Positions 44,072 through 55,790 of a stretch of DNA of 64,000 bases are shown here, one piece after another. The DNA is from Arion vulgaris (Eukaryota > Mollusca > Gastropoda > Stylommatophora > Arionidae): contig CM036754.1 of the NCBI GenBank assembly GCA_020796225.1, positions 20,216,867-20,280,866 on the forward strand. The letters are read 5' to 3'. The translations under genes and the position numbers were made by a program. Numbering within the stretch: position 1 is the stretch's first letter; every line of letters begins with the position of its first letter. The notes beneath the pieces are model-generated. The model was not told the DNA's origin. It saw nothing but the letters and a program-made list of their open reading frames with translations, and did no database searches.

Positions 44072-46490
44072 TTCGTTGCCCATTGATTGTCACACTGTGT
44101 CAACGTGTGGGCAATGACAAATCGTTGAATCTGTTCTGGCGATTGCACAGAAGTATGAATGGTACAGTAAAGAATCGGTGTGTTATTGACTTCCAGAGCT
44201 TGGATCTTACATGGCAGAGGACAGATGAAAACAAGGGTATGGCTCTGTTTGCGCACTATTTAGAGCAGAGTGACCAGAAAGACATTATAGGGCGAAACAC
44301 TGCAAGACAATCCATTGCAGCTAAATGTAAGAACCAGGAATTAGATGTAGATGATTTGGTGACGGTGGAGGAAATCAAGGATGCTGTACGGAGAGCAAAA
44401 ACAGTGCACCTGGTCCAGATGGCATACGATATGGTGACATTGACGGGTTGTCTGATGGGGAGTGGGAAGAACTGGCTGGCATCTACAACAAAAGCATTAC
44501 GACTGCAATAATCAACGAAGAATGGTTGCACAGCTACCTGGTACCTCTGGCAAAGACCACACACAAATTCAGGGCTATCGGGTAATCACCATGCAGAATA
44601 CAATAGGCAAGTTGCTGGAGAAAATAATTGCCAGGAAAATATCCTGCCACCTAGAGAGGGTACCGTCCTTATAGAGAGACATGGCGTAACGCAGCGGTGT
44701 TCGCCCACGATGTCTATGAGGGTTTTCACTCGGGCATTGAGATATGTGCTGCTGCAATTGACCTTGAAGATGCCTATAATAGAGTGCCGTTGCATTTTTA
44801 ATGGTGCAGCTGACTGAACTCAATGTCAGCCCATTCCTCCTCAATTGGATCTTTGCGGCCCTCTTCCAGCGAAAGATAGTGTTTAAATGTGGCAGTTTGG
44901 CGTCATCACCAACAACAATCCACCCTGGCTTACCACAGGGGTCACCATTATCTCCGGGGTTGTTCAATGCCTATACTGTGAGCATCACAAAAGAGCAGAT
45001 CACGGGTAGAGGAAGGACAATGTCATATGCAGATGATGTGTTGGTGTATCGTCAGGGCAAGGATGAGAACAGCTTGGAGGAACTTCAGTCAGAACTGACA
45101 CGCAAGGTAGATGGTGCTAAGCAGGCATGGTCAACCCCATTAAAGCAGCGGTGACATGGTTCTCTTTAAAAACCACATTGTCACCTCAACACCATCTGTG
45201 GTTTTGTGTTCAGAGGTGTGGACGATTCAGTCTTGAAATACCTGGGGTTGGTTTGCGAGTCTAGCTTTCTACGAGACCATAGCCATGTGATAATGAAGGC
45301 GAGGAAGGTTTGCTGCATGAGGGTAATGGCTGCCGGTTGGACAGCCATCTTGTCTTATCCAGGTCTGGTCCTTTCTGTGCTTGAGAGGTGAATCCTGACT
45401 TCAGTCATAGTCAGATAGAACGACTGAAAGAACAGAGAGGCGATGCGCATTATACTTGGTTGCACAAGACACGTCTGGCAGGCAGACGCATCTCCTTGAC
45501 TATCCTACTATGGAGTAAGAATTCTGATGACGTGCACGCTACCTTAGTCAATGCTGACCACAACATCCTGCACTTGGAAATCAGAGACAAGGAAATAGTT
45601 AAAGAGGAAATCTTGATGGTCAGGCCGAGACTGTTGAACAGGTGTGTACACTTGAGACATTGATCCCGGTGAAGATGGATACCAGTGCCAAGACAATCGC
45701 TCATCCTTTCTGTATGCATCGAACTTGATAAAGAATGCAGGCAACACAACCCACTTGTTGTGGAGGCAGATTTTCAGGCATTAATTTCTGAGAACGCATC
45801 TGAGCATGATGTAATCATTTATACGGATGGTTCGGTGATTTGACATGTTCGGAGCTCGTGGGCTTTCACTGCTCAGGTCGGAGGTGATGTTGTGAAGGAA
45901 GACAGTGGTGGTTTTGCCGTGACTACAAGCAGTCTCACTATGGAAATCATGGCGGTTACCAAAGCGATGATTTGGCTAGAATCACAGACTTTTATCCATG
46001 CATGTTTTCTCAGTGACTCAATGAGTATGCTCAGGAAGATTGAAACAGGATGGGCTAGGAGACATTGGATAGAATCGCTGGGGAGGTCTAAGCTGACAAA
46101 GATCAGTTTTATTTTTGTGCCAGGGCATGCAGGTGTAAGGGGAATGAATGTGCGGATAGGCTTGCAGGTATGGCTGCTGTCCAAAGCGGACGAGCAATGG
46201 ACCAGGCTGATATTATAAATTCCTTAAGGGGAGAGAGGGCGTGTACATGATTCACGTAATAGCGTGAATCCACAACACTAACCAGACTGCAAGAACTCAA
46301 AGTTAAGTGTGGTGTAGCTCGACAAGAACGCTATGCTGGCAGACAAAGAAGAATTGTAAACCAACAAAGAACCGGTGTCGTTAGTCGCCACACGCTGATG
46401 GACATACTGAGGGAGAGATCGAGCACTTATGGACTAATTTGTTCGACGTGCAGTGATGGTGATCCGACGACTAAACTAAAACTAAAACTG
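44072..46490 (+). mobile_element. RNase H-bearing LINE (LINE-3), intron 2 copy
   Basis: Longer LINE-3 copy in sense orientation. Pre-RT and fingers: NTARQSIAAKC, VEEIKDAVRRAKT, IYNKSITTAIINEEWLHSYL. RT motif A is AAIDLEDAYNRV (about 44752), motif B LPQGSPLSPGLFN (about 44930), motif C YADDVLVY (about 45030). Then KYLGLVCESSF, MRIILGCTRH and an RNase H domain: IIYTDGSVI (about 45820), SSLTMEIMAVTKAM, SDSMSML, FVPGHAGVRG. Many frameshifts and internal stops make it inactive. The last 230 bp (46260-46490) keep the LQELKVKCGVARQERYAG-type tail and end in ACTAAAACTAAAACTG. Confidence 0.93.
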
Positions 46491-46867
46491 TGTTCTTGTT
46501 TCCTCATGACATTCCCAAAAAATTATTATTGTCTCTGTCAGATGTCCCATTCAGTATGATTTATTTTAGCAGTTTATTGGATTGTCAGTATACTTTTTTA
46601 AGTCATACCTCTGTAACTTTCATAGCTCATGCTGCTTATTTATTGCTCATGACTCATTAATATGTTTTTTTAAAACATGCTTACAAATTTAAGTTGCATT
46701 TAATGCCCTGGACTTTTCTTACTTGCTCAGTATTTGTCTTGCTTATTTTCTGCTGTTTTTCTGTCTGAATAATATCATATATTTGTAAAATATTGTTATT
46801 ATATTTTTTTTACATGTTTTAGCTCTGATGATGCTACCAACTCTACAATTTTATTGACTCCTCAACT

Positions 46868-47290
46868 ACAGCACAACTCCAACATTGCTACAGCACAACT
46901 CGCAACATTGCTAAGCACAACTCGCAACATTGCTACAGCACAACTGCAATTGTCAACCTCGCAACATTGCTACAGCGCAACATTCAGCTGCAACATTGCT
47001 ACAGCACAACTCGCAACATTGCTACAGCACAACTCGCAACATTGCTACAGCACAACTCGCAACATTGCTACAGCACAACTCGCAACATTGCTAGCACACT
47101 GCAATGCTAACACTCTTGTAAACATTACCAACTCCTCAACTCTGACCATTCTATTGACTCCTTAACTCACACAATTCTATTGACACCTCAACTAGCACAA
47201 TGCTACTGACTCCATAACTCACACAATTCTATTGACTCCACAACTCACACAATTTTATTGACTCCACAGCTCCGTAAACATTATTAACTC
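46868..47290 (+). repeat. 23-bp and about 27-bp minisatellites near the exon acceptor
   Basis: 46868-47100: units CAACATTGCTACAGCACAAC plus TCG. 47140-47290: units ATTCTATTGACTCC plus ACAACTCACACA. Together they fill intron 2 to within about 100 bp of the acceptor of the last Dispatched exon. Confidence 0.9.
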
Positions 47291-47393
47291 CTCAGCTCTG
47301 ATATCACTACCAACTTCACAGCTTATATTTCTCACCCCTAGTTATATACTCTGTACTGAAATTTTAATTGTATTTTCTTTCTTACATTTTCAG

Positions 47394-50263
47394 ATAAAGG
47401 TTACTCTCGCATCATAGTTTCATCTTCTCACCACCGAAGTCTCTTCAATGTGGATGATCTTAAGACCATTTGTCATCTAGAATCCGTCTACTTCAGGTCA
47501 TCAAACATATATCAGGATATATGCATTTCCAATGAATCTCAAGGGGATTGTTGTCCAGCCTGGTCTGTTGGAAGTTACGTGGCTGTCCTTACAGATAAAA
47601 CATCATGCATGGACATCACTTCTGAAGATGTAACAACAGTCCACCAACTGTTGTTAATGTGCTCGCCATTCTTCCACAACCTCACTCTTGGCCCAAACTG
47701 TGTAGGTAACGGTGATCAGGGGTACAACAGCCAACACCATCCAGAATCTCATTGTCCTGGTGTCCCTAAGACATGTAAGAAATACAACGCCATCTACAAC
47801 ATTCTCCACTTCTTGTCAGACTCCAGCTTCATGTATCCTGATACATCTTCTTACATCCCATCTTCAGGGAAGTCTGAATCATCGGAAAGACCAGCACCAT
47901 TTTTAAAATTCTCCACAATATTTTTGCCAGTGGTAGCTGGGTCTAAAGCTGTCAGCATTTTTCAACATCTAGACAAGATGCCTCGAGAATTTAACAGTGT
48001 AACTATAGTAGGAGCGCATTTTGGTGTCAAATTTGCCCTTTTTGAGCAGTATTTGATATCAGATTCTATGTGGTTAGGCCTAGTTGGTGCTTTCATCTTT
48101 ATTGCCCTTTGGGTGTACACAACGTCAATTTTTGTGACAATAATGACGTTTCTGTCTATGTTTTGGGCAGTGGAAGTAGCATACTTTTTATACACCTATG
48201 TTTTTAAAATAAAATTTTTCCCATACATGAACATGGTCACCTTGTTTGTAATGTTGGGAATAGGGGCAGATGATCTATTTATTTATTGTAAAGTTTGGAA
48301 TTTGGCAAAGTCTGAGAAAAATAATGGTGTCCTTGAGAAGATCGTAAGTGATACACTTCATCACACTGTGCTGTCCATGTTTGTGACAAGTCTTACAACT
48401 GCCGCTTCATTTTATGCCAACTGCATTAGTGATATTACGGCGATACGATGTTTCAGTGTGTTTGCAGGGACTTCAGTTATGGTCAACTTTGTTCTGACAG
48501 TCACATGGCTACCAGCATCTATTATGCTCCATGAAAGATGGCTACGTTGCTGTGTAGGTCTGAGTGACAGGAACAGGAACTACACTTTGTGTCATGGCAT
48601 GTGTAAAATTCCTTACAAAATATATTATTGCATCTGTGATTGGTCAAGGATATTCTTTGAAAAGCTCTTGCCGTGCCTTGTTATCAAATTTCGATACTTG
48701 TGGATTATTTTGTTTGGTGGATTGTGGATATGTAGTATAATTGTTATATTTTATTACCCACGGTTTAAACTGCCTAGTGTTCATAAGTTTCAGGTTTTTT
48801 CATCCGATCACTTGCTTGAACGCTACGACTTTGAATTGGGAGATTTATTTGATTTTGAGCGAGTGAAAGATGGGGATGAGGTACCTGTGTTTCCAATAAC
48901 AATTGTGTGGGGGATCCTTGCTACAGATAACGGGGATCCATTAGATCCCTACAACAAGGGTTCATTAACATATGATCCCGCTTTTGACCTGACGTCAACT
49001 GATGCTCAGCAGTGGATTTTAAATTTTTGTTCCAGGCTTCGTCGCTCAGACTTTTATCTCAGCGTTCCAGGAATCCAGCTGACAGACTGCTTTTTAGAAA
49101 ACTTTGTTAGACGTTGGATGAAGCAACCTTGTCTTGGTGATAATATTGAATGCTGTAACCAGACACGGTTCCCTTATACAAAATCTAAAATGATAACTTG
49201 CCTCTCTTCATACATTCCACAACTTAGCGATACCCCAGGGGTACAGTACAACAGTCATTCTCCTGGACCTAGATTTAACAATGGAAGGATAAGTGCATTC
49301 TTTGTACAGTTTCTGAGCAATCATTCCTTTAGTCATTCTTATGAAGAAGTTCAGAAATTTTATTTGAAGGTTGACAACTGGGTGAAAAATGAGATGCTTG
49401 AAGCTCCCAATGAAATGAAAAGGGGTTGGTTTGTTAGCAATTTACACTTTTATGATCTCCAGTCATCACTTGCAATGGGAACTCCTCTAGCTCTAGGGGT
49501 TTCTCTCTTGGTTGTGGCCATAATTTCATTTTTTACAACATTGAACTTTCTCATCAGCGTCTATGCTCTTCTAGCTGTGGGTGCTACTATCTCTGTTACT
49601 CTTGCATGCTTAATATTGATGGAATGGGAGCTTGGTGTACTGGAGTCAGTGATCATTACAGTGGCTATTGGCCTAGCAGTGGATTTAACATTACATTATG
49701 GAGTTGCATTTAGACTGTCACCAGATCTGGGTCGGGAGATGAGAGTCATCAATTCTTTAGGTCGTATGGGTAGTCCAGTTGCAATGGCAGCTTTTACCAC
49801 CATGCTGGCTGGAGCATTCATGATTCCTTCCACAGTGCTTGCTTATAAAAAATTTGGAACTTTTCTAATACTTTTGGTCAGTTTAGCCTGGTTGTACGCC
49901 ACTTTCTTTTTCCAGTCTCTTCTAAGAATAGTTGGACCTCATGAAGGGTTTGGTCAGTTTCACTGGCCAGCTTCTGACTGCTGTTCACCTTCGTCACGTG
50001 AACATGTAGACAAAACAATCTATGCACTATCAGAGTCTACATTGTCATCGTCCAGTACTAGTACAAGAGAGCATAGTCATAGTCACTACTCATATAACCG
50101 AGAGCTAGAACCACTCACAGACAGCGAGAGTCTTTTACAACAGCAACATCATCGACACCATCATTGTGATAATTGTAACAGTGATTCCGATCCCCGCAGA
50201 CATCAACATCGACAACATTCTCACCACCATCATCACCACCATTACAGATCTCGCGAAAAGTGA
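47394..50263 (+). CDS. disp: Dispatched homolog, large terminal exon
   Basis: Acceptor CTTACATTTTCAG (ends 47393). Two bases complete the split codon, then KGYSRIIVSSS leads into 938 codons to TGA at 50261-50263. Residue numbers here count from 47450. About 1-200: rest of the Cys-rich extracellular loop 1. About 205-370: sterol-sensing domain (TM2-TM6) with GIGADDLFIY at 271-280; the paired Asp at 274-275 is the conserved RND ion-coupling motif in TM4. About 420-445: TM7. About 450-680: second extracellular loop with many Cys. About 680-840: TM8-TM12 with GLAVDLTLHYG, Asp near 745, the TM10 partner. After 860: Ser-rich then His-rich cytoplasmic tail. Lacks an upstream Met because it is an internal-start exon. 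See 50264-50588 for a likely continuation in another frame. Confidence 0.95.
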
Positions 50264-50588
50264 TTACACTTCTGTAAGGACTACTGTCAGTAGCACAGAA
50301 ACCAGTCCTTTAAGAAACCAAGACAGCAGTCTTTCGCTTCCTGTCTCCAGTACTTCCACCCACAACGCTACCTCCACTTCTCTCTCTGACAACAACACTC
50401 TCAATATTCCATCAGACTCTTTTGTCTCAGGTCAGTCAAGTAATGACCTGTCATCAGAGACTTCAGAATGTAACAGTAGAATGATTGGCAGCGATAGTGA
50501 TAACATCATGTCGTTATGTGAGCCGCATGGGACTACCCAGGCACAGATTGAAGTTTTTCCACACTGTCTTCCACTTCAAGTATCTTAA
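50264..50588 (+). CDS. disp: Probable Dispatched C-terminal tail in shifted frame
   Basis: Just past the TGA at 50261, a different + frame (open from about 50166) continues without a stop to 50588: SDYTSVRTTVSSTETSPLRN, SFVSGQSSNDLSSETSEC, SDSDNIMSLCEPHG. It is Ser/Thr-rich and acidic, like the sequence before the shift, and unlike intron or repeat sequence. The junction lies in CAC/CAT runs (50150-50245), where one extra or two missing bases would join the frames. Either the assembly has an indel, the allele is mutated, or the protein truly ends at 50263. Inference only. Confidence 0.5.
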
Positions 50589-50739
50589 TACTGCCGGTAT
50601 GCGTCATTATTTTCATATATGTTTTACACATATGTCAGTATTTTTTACAGAAATAGCTCAGTGTTTTTACAGAATTTGTTATCATAATTTAGAACAATTT
50701 GCCACAAAAACTTTTTGTGATATTTTGAATGAATATGGT

Positions 50740-51090
50740 GAATCTTCATCTCTGAGGGCCACAGAGATGTGGTTTTACAGAAGAATGATGAGAATCCCAC
50801 GGATTGCTAAAGTGACTAATGTGGAGGTGTTGAATGAGGTCAAAACATAAAGCTTATCATCAATATAAAAAAGAGGCAGTCATCATTTTTCGGACACGTG
50901 ATGAGGATGGGAGGCTTAGAGCACATTGTGACAACTGGTCAAATTGAGGGTAGGCGACACAGAGGAAGATAGAGAGAGAAAATTTTCGATAGCCTGACTT
51001 CATGGCACGGTACAGTGTCACAAACACCAAAAACAGAGATTTTTGGAGATCGCCTATGCCAACCGACACGGCAACTGATGATGATGATAG
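50740..51090 (+). mobile_element. LINE C-terminal fragment
   Basis: Encodes LRATEMWFYRRMMRIPRIAK, VTNVEVLNEV and then, with stops, AVIIFRTRDEDGRLRAHCDN-type remnants. It ends in CAACTGATGATGATGA. Typical of RTE-type reverse transcriptase C-termini. Related to 35215-35800. It abuts the Dispatched 3' region. Confidence 0.85.
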
Positions 51091-51555
51091 TCAATCTGTT
51101 AACATTTGCAGCAGACTGCCACAAGTACACATTAGGGATAAAATTAAAAGCTTGTTTACTCTGTGAACCATAGGAACCATCAGCATGCACACCCCTTGAT
51201 ATCTGTTGTTGTAAACTGAATTTGTGTGTGGTCTTTGTCAGGCTTTAGCAGAGGTACCAGTTATCTGTGTAGCTATTCTACTTTGATTACCACACTGGTT
51301 TATGTAGATACCCACCAGTTCCTCCATCTCCTCATCAGCCAATGTCATCATACAGTATTGGTATACAAGGTGTGTTCTGCGCCTTGCTCAGCATTCATCG
51401 GAGTTGGGTCGGCTAGTCTTTCTTAGGAACTGTGAAAATTAGTAGCCTGGCTGATGATATATAGAACACACAATCCAACCGTATCTCCCAGTGAGAAACT
51501 GACAGCAAGGTCAAAGGCTAATGGGGCTGTGGTTTGCCTAGAGGGATGAACTACC

Positions 51556-51909
51556 CACAGCCAACTGTAATATTGGGCCACATAACCGACCGGGGGAAAC
51601 CCTGGCCTAGTTTTGAATTGATGGCTGGATACTCTATATGTTTGATAGAACACTGCAAGCTTTTTGCAATTTTACTCAATTCTATGAGTCTATGGTTATT
51701 TATTGATAAAAAATATTAATAATACTGATATTCCTTATTGTTAAACTTAACCTGTTGCGTAATATAATCTTGATTTAGCATGTGTTGATTTTAAAATGAA
51801 TTTGTCTATATAAAACAATACTGGAATGTGAGGTCATGTGACCGGTTGTGGTCTTATTTTCTAGAATATTTACCTGTCAACTGGCCGTATGAACTTAGAG
51901 TTGGCTGTG
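51556..51909 (+). mobile_element. MITE-2, copy 3
   Basis: 354-bp copy from CACAGCCAACT to GTTGGCTGTG, flanked by AACTACC (51549-51555) and GACTACC (51910-51916). Confidence 0.87.
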
Positions 51910-52039
51910 GACTACCGTAAGTGAGTTTATTTTTCTTATGTAGGGAGGCAAACCAGAATAAACATAAGACATGCAGAAACCAGATGTGATAGCCTATAAG
52001 TCAGGACACAACTAACTCACCCTCAAATCACATGAAAAT

Positions 52040-52255
52040 CGTGGCATATCCTAAAGGACATAGCCATCAACCACAGTAAGCGAGTCGTTGATGTTCTAGG
52101 CACCACTTATACGTTCAGTAGTTTGCTATTGCTTTCTGAACAGTGAGGTCTATTTTACCTTTCAAAAATCCTTCGAAACGAATTTGCTTCCAAATTTGCG
52201 TAATATTTTGCTTCCAAATTTACGCTTGGGTTTGTGATCGAGCTCACTACTGCTT
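52040..52255 (-). mobile_element. SINE-E, reverse
   Basis: GCATATCCTAAAGGACATAG, CATCAACCACAG, CGTTCAGTAGTTTGCTATTG and TTTGTGATCGAGCTCACTAC are the reverse of 26090-26335, with a small internal duplication (GCTTCCAAATTTGCG / GCTTCCAAATTTACG). Confidence 0.75.
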
Positions 52256-52549
52256 GAACTACAGACGCTCAAATCACATACCAACCACAAAATGTGATTT
52301 AACAAGTAGTTGGTGTAGAGCGAACATAGAAGAAGACCATACGTACACTATCTAAACCAGGTGCACTGCACATACACCATCTAGACCAGGTGCACCGTCT
52401 TTTGCCCACTATACATCATCCTTAAATCTCATCCATTCTCAGCAAATCATCTCCAATTTCTTAATCCTTCATTTATCTAAAGTAGTTGCTCTGTTCTACG
52501 TCTTTCTGATCATTCTATGAGCAAATAGAGCTTTGCCCTTGTTTTCAAG

Positions 52550-52735
52550 GCCTCAATGAAGAATTTTTCTTTCTGTCCCAACAAATGGGAGAAACTAGCT
52601 GAGGACCGGGTTATTTGGAAAGCAACATTGCACAAAGGTGCAGAATCTTTTGAAAAGAGGCTTAAGGATGAGCTGAAAGACGAGAAACAAGTACAAACTC
52701 AAAAGTTGTCACAGTAAAACACTTGCCAAATGACC
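52550..52735 (+). mobile_element. LINE C-terminal tail
   Basis: Encodes MKNFSFCPNKWEKLAEDRVI, WKATLHKGAESFEKRLKDEL. Same family as the reverse fragment at 19815-20225. 5'-truncated. Confidence 0.8.
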
Positions 52736-52771
52736 ATCTGTAAAGACAAAAAGCCCCCACACATATATATA

Positions 52772-53986
52772 TACGAGGCGTGTTCAAATGAAAACGGACT
52801 TGTGGATTTATTTAAAAGTATCATACGCAAATTAACAGTTTCAACGGAATTAAACAAAGCAACCACTTGTGAATAAGAATGCACCTGGGTTCATCAGAAA
52901 AATCTCCGTATGCATTTAGGCAAGCATCCCACTGTTTAGGTAGACGTCGAATGCCGTCCGAGAAAAAGGTGCGTGGCTGCAAACTGAACCATGTGGTCAC
53001 CGCTGTTTTCACGTCTGCGTCGCTGTTGAATCGCTGTCCCTTTAGTGCTTTCTTCAACGGTCCGAACAAATGGAAATCACACGGGACAAATCGGGACTAT
53101 AGGCTGGGTGATGAAGAACTTCCCAATTCTTCTTTGCCAATGTTTCCTGCACAATTTTTGCGCGTGCGGACGAGCGTTGTCAGCAGATCTTGCACGGCCA
53201 GGTCAAGCGCATATTGTTGCAACAGAAGAAGCCATAGCCTTGCTTGATAAAGCAGTACTGACTGACCGTCGTCGGAGCATTCGTCGCTTGCAGAAGAATT
53301 CCATATGTCAATTGGGACAGCCCACATGATTGTTCGGAAGAAATTGAACTATCGGAAGGTGTGTTCACAGTTGGTCCCACGGATGTTGACTGACCACCAT
53401 AAGGAAGAACGGATGGGGTGGAGTTTGAACCACTTGATGCGTTACAGGACAGAGGGTGGTGCATTTCTGTTGAGCATTGTGGCAGGTGATGAATCGTGTT
53501 GCCACCACTATGAACCGAGCAGCAAAATTGACAGCATGCAATGGAAACATCCAGGTTCACCAAAACCCAAAAATTCAAGACACAGGTTTCTGCTGGGAAG
53601 GTTATGGTGACCGCATTTTTGACCATGAAGGGCTTTTGTTGGCCGATTTTAAGGAACCTGGTGTCAACATCAATGCCGCCCATTATAAAGACACTTTAGA
53701 CAAGCTGCATAAGGCCAACAAGGCTAAAAGCGACCAGGCAAGCTTTCTCAAGGTGTGGTTCTTCTCCACGACAACGCTCGTCCGCGCGTTGTCTCGGACG
53801 GCATTCGACGTCTACCTAAACAGTGGGATGCTTGCCTAAATGCATACGGAGATTTTTTCTGATGAACCCAGGTGCATTCTTATTCACAAGTGGTTGCTTT
53901 GTTTAATTTCGTTGAAACTGTTAATTTGCGTATGATACTTTTTAAATAAATCCACAAGTCCCGTTTTCATTTGAATACGCCTCGTA
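52772..53986 (+). mobile_element. Rearranged mariner with duplicated inverted 3' end
   Basis: 1215 bp flanked by TA (52770-52771 and 53987-53988). The ends TACGAGGCG are inverted, and near-identical arms of 192 and 195 bp (52772-52963 and 53792-53986) each encode the transposase C-terminus (SDGIRRLPKQWDACLNAYGD). The left half, on the minus strand, runs on through ALKGQRFNSDADVK, LFGPLKK, DFH and a frameshift to DNARPHA near 53180. The right half, on +, carries degraded N-terminal and central transposase (RRSIRRLQKNSI, RKLNYRKVCSQLVPRML, GDESCCHHYEPSSK, MQWKHPGSPKPKNS), then HDNARPRV (53767) joined directly to VSDGIRRLPK. The catalytic third Asp region is absent on the right and present only on the left. 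Not functional. Confidence 0.93.
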
Positions 53987-54169
53987 TATATAATAATATT
54001 AGATGGATATAACAGTTGACAGAGGGATTATGAAATCAGTAGTGGACACCATTACTGTTTTCATAATCACTCTTTCAACTGTTGAGTGCATCCATTATCT
54101 CTATACGGCTATTGTTACTGTACCATTGAGTTTGTACTACCTATACTGCAGACTTTTATACTAGCAGTC

Positions 54170-54640
54170 TCTAGAGTATCTAGATGTCTTTGTCGCAGAT
54201 TTTGTATCAAATAGACTGAACATAAGTTGTATCATATGGACTGAAATAATTTGCAAAATGGACTGAGGATAAGTTGTGTGATGCCAGCGTGTTCGTAGCA
54301 CATTGGATAACGGGTGACAAGCCCCCTGTGAGTGCGATTCAGTTTCGCGGACCAACAGAAAAGCCACAGGTTCTTCAGATTTACGGTGTTCATGGCACCG
54401 GCCGAAGAGCTGAAAGTTCACGGGGAAAAAGGATAAGTTTTATCATATGGACTAAAATAAGTTGCATAAAATGGACTAGGGATACTTTGTATCAAATTGA
54501 CTTGTGATATTTTGTATGAAATTGACTCATTAAACTTTGCATCAAATTGTCTCATGATATTTTGTATCAAATTGACTCATGATAATTTGCATCAAATGGT
54601 CTCATGATATTTTGTATCAAATTGATAGATAATAAAAAAG
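54170..54640 (+). repeat. Degenerate tandem repeat invaded by SINE-A
   Basis: Irregular units of about 25-30 bp: ATGGACTRAAATAAKTTGCA and TTTTGTATCAAATTGACTCA. SINE-A (54276-54430) interrupts it. Confidence 0.65.
54276..54430 (+). mobile_element. SINE-A
   Basis: AGCGTGTTCGTAGCACATTG, body AAAAGCCACAGGTTCTTC, GGCACCGGCCGAAGAGCTGA. Possible duplication GGATAAGTT (54267-54275 and 54431-54439), although the host repeat itself contains this motif. Confidence 0.83.
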
Positions 54641-54842
54641 AGTTGTAAACAAAATAATGAAACATCAAAGAGCACAGCTGATTATCAAATAGAGAAAGTG
54701 ATGATAGATTGAACACACCCTACGGAAACAATCTAACAGCATAACTAGATAAGCACTTGGCTTTAACCCTCAGGGGAAGAGAAGAGCGAGGAAACTAAAG
54801 AAAGCTTAGTTTGCTACAGCTTCTATTCTGCTTTTAAAAAAA

Positions 54843-55045
54843 ACCTGTTTCAGCTTTTAGGGCAGTGTAAGACAGTGCAGACATTAACTCGCAGAATTTA
54901 ATGGCTAGTGCAGTCGCCGCAACTGTTCTCATGTTGGGATTTTTTCTTTATGTCCCTGACCAAAAGAACTCATTGGACTTATCGGACACCGATTCGGTCT
55001 CCCGAATGGAAGCTGCGCTCTAATCCATTCGGCCAGACTCTCCTA
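54843..55045 (-). mobile_element. SINE-D, reverse
   Basis: GCTAGTGCAGTCGCCGCAAC, GTCTCCCGAATGG and GCGCTCTAATCCATTCGGCC are the reverse of the head and body seen at 39001-39215. Confidence 0.82.
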
Positions 55046-55169
55046 TTTCTGCTAAACCACTTTTATGTCTGCTTATTCTGCAGCAGCTGTTGTTCCCAAT
55101 ATTGATTAAATACTCCCAAAGATATTACTTTTGCTAATGCCAGTATTATCACTGTTGTTTGTGGCTTAT

Positions 55170-55470
55170 CAGAAATAACATATTCATACCCAACCTATAC
55201 TTACCAGTGTCAGACATGGACACTATCCAAATCATACACAAACAAAATCAACACTTGTGAAAGATGTTTGAAGAAAGTTGTCAACTTAATTAACCACATT
55301 CATCAAGAAACAGAATTATCAAGTGGTTTGATGATCTCATAAAAATGCAAAAACATCAAAAACCTGCCCAGATGCTATAGCGAAGCAGTTTTGATATAAG
55401 AGCAAGGTGGCAGCCAAGAAGAAAGTGGACGTGATGTTAGAGACATGTACAGTCATACGGGTGACCAAAA
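55170..55470 (+). mobile_element. LINE post-RT fragment
   Basis: Reads YQCQTWTLSKSYTNKINTCE, RCLKKVV, then with stops QGGSQEES. This resembles the LTYGCQTWTL to arginine-rich stretch after the RT domain in many LINEs. Degraded. Confidence 0.65.
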
Positions 55471-55542
55471 TCAGTACCACCCATCGGCCACTGCTCACCA
55501 ATTATTCCTTCCTATGACACATAGCGGCAGAAGTGAAAGAAT

Positions 55543-55790
55543 ATCTTCTTCGAACGCTCCATATCGACCACTTGTTAAACACTCTTTGTGATTTGTATGT
55601 TAGATCAATTGTACATTGTGTTAGTTATGCTCCTACAAGTAGGCCAGCACATCCAATTTCTGCAACGCTTTTATTTACTAGGGGAGATTCCTAGAGCCCT
55701 ACCTCAGTCACCTCTTACGACATGCTTTGTAAGTTCAGTGTTACTATTCTTTGCTCCCCTTGCGAGCCCTGGCAACACACGGGTGGCGGC
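55543..55790 (-). mobile_element. SINE-B, reverse
   Basis: CTTCTTCGAACGCTCCATAT at the left, TTGCGAGCCCTGGCAACACA at the right. Only a weak possible duplication is visible (GCGGCAGA on both sides). Confidence 0.88.

Noticed and set aside
47712..48195. Short frames on both strands inside the Dispatched exon
   Set aside because: Shadow frames of a strongly conserved coding exon.
50485..50850. 121-codon frame after the Dispatched gene as a separate gene
   Set aside because: Its first half overlaps the Ser-rich tail in another frame and its second half is a LINE C-terminus.
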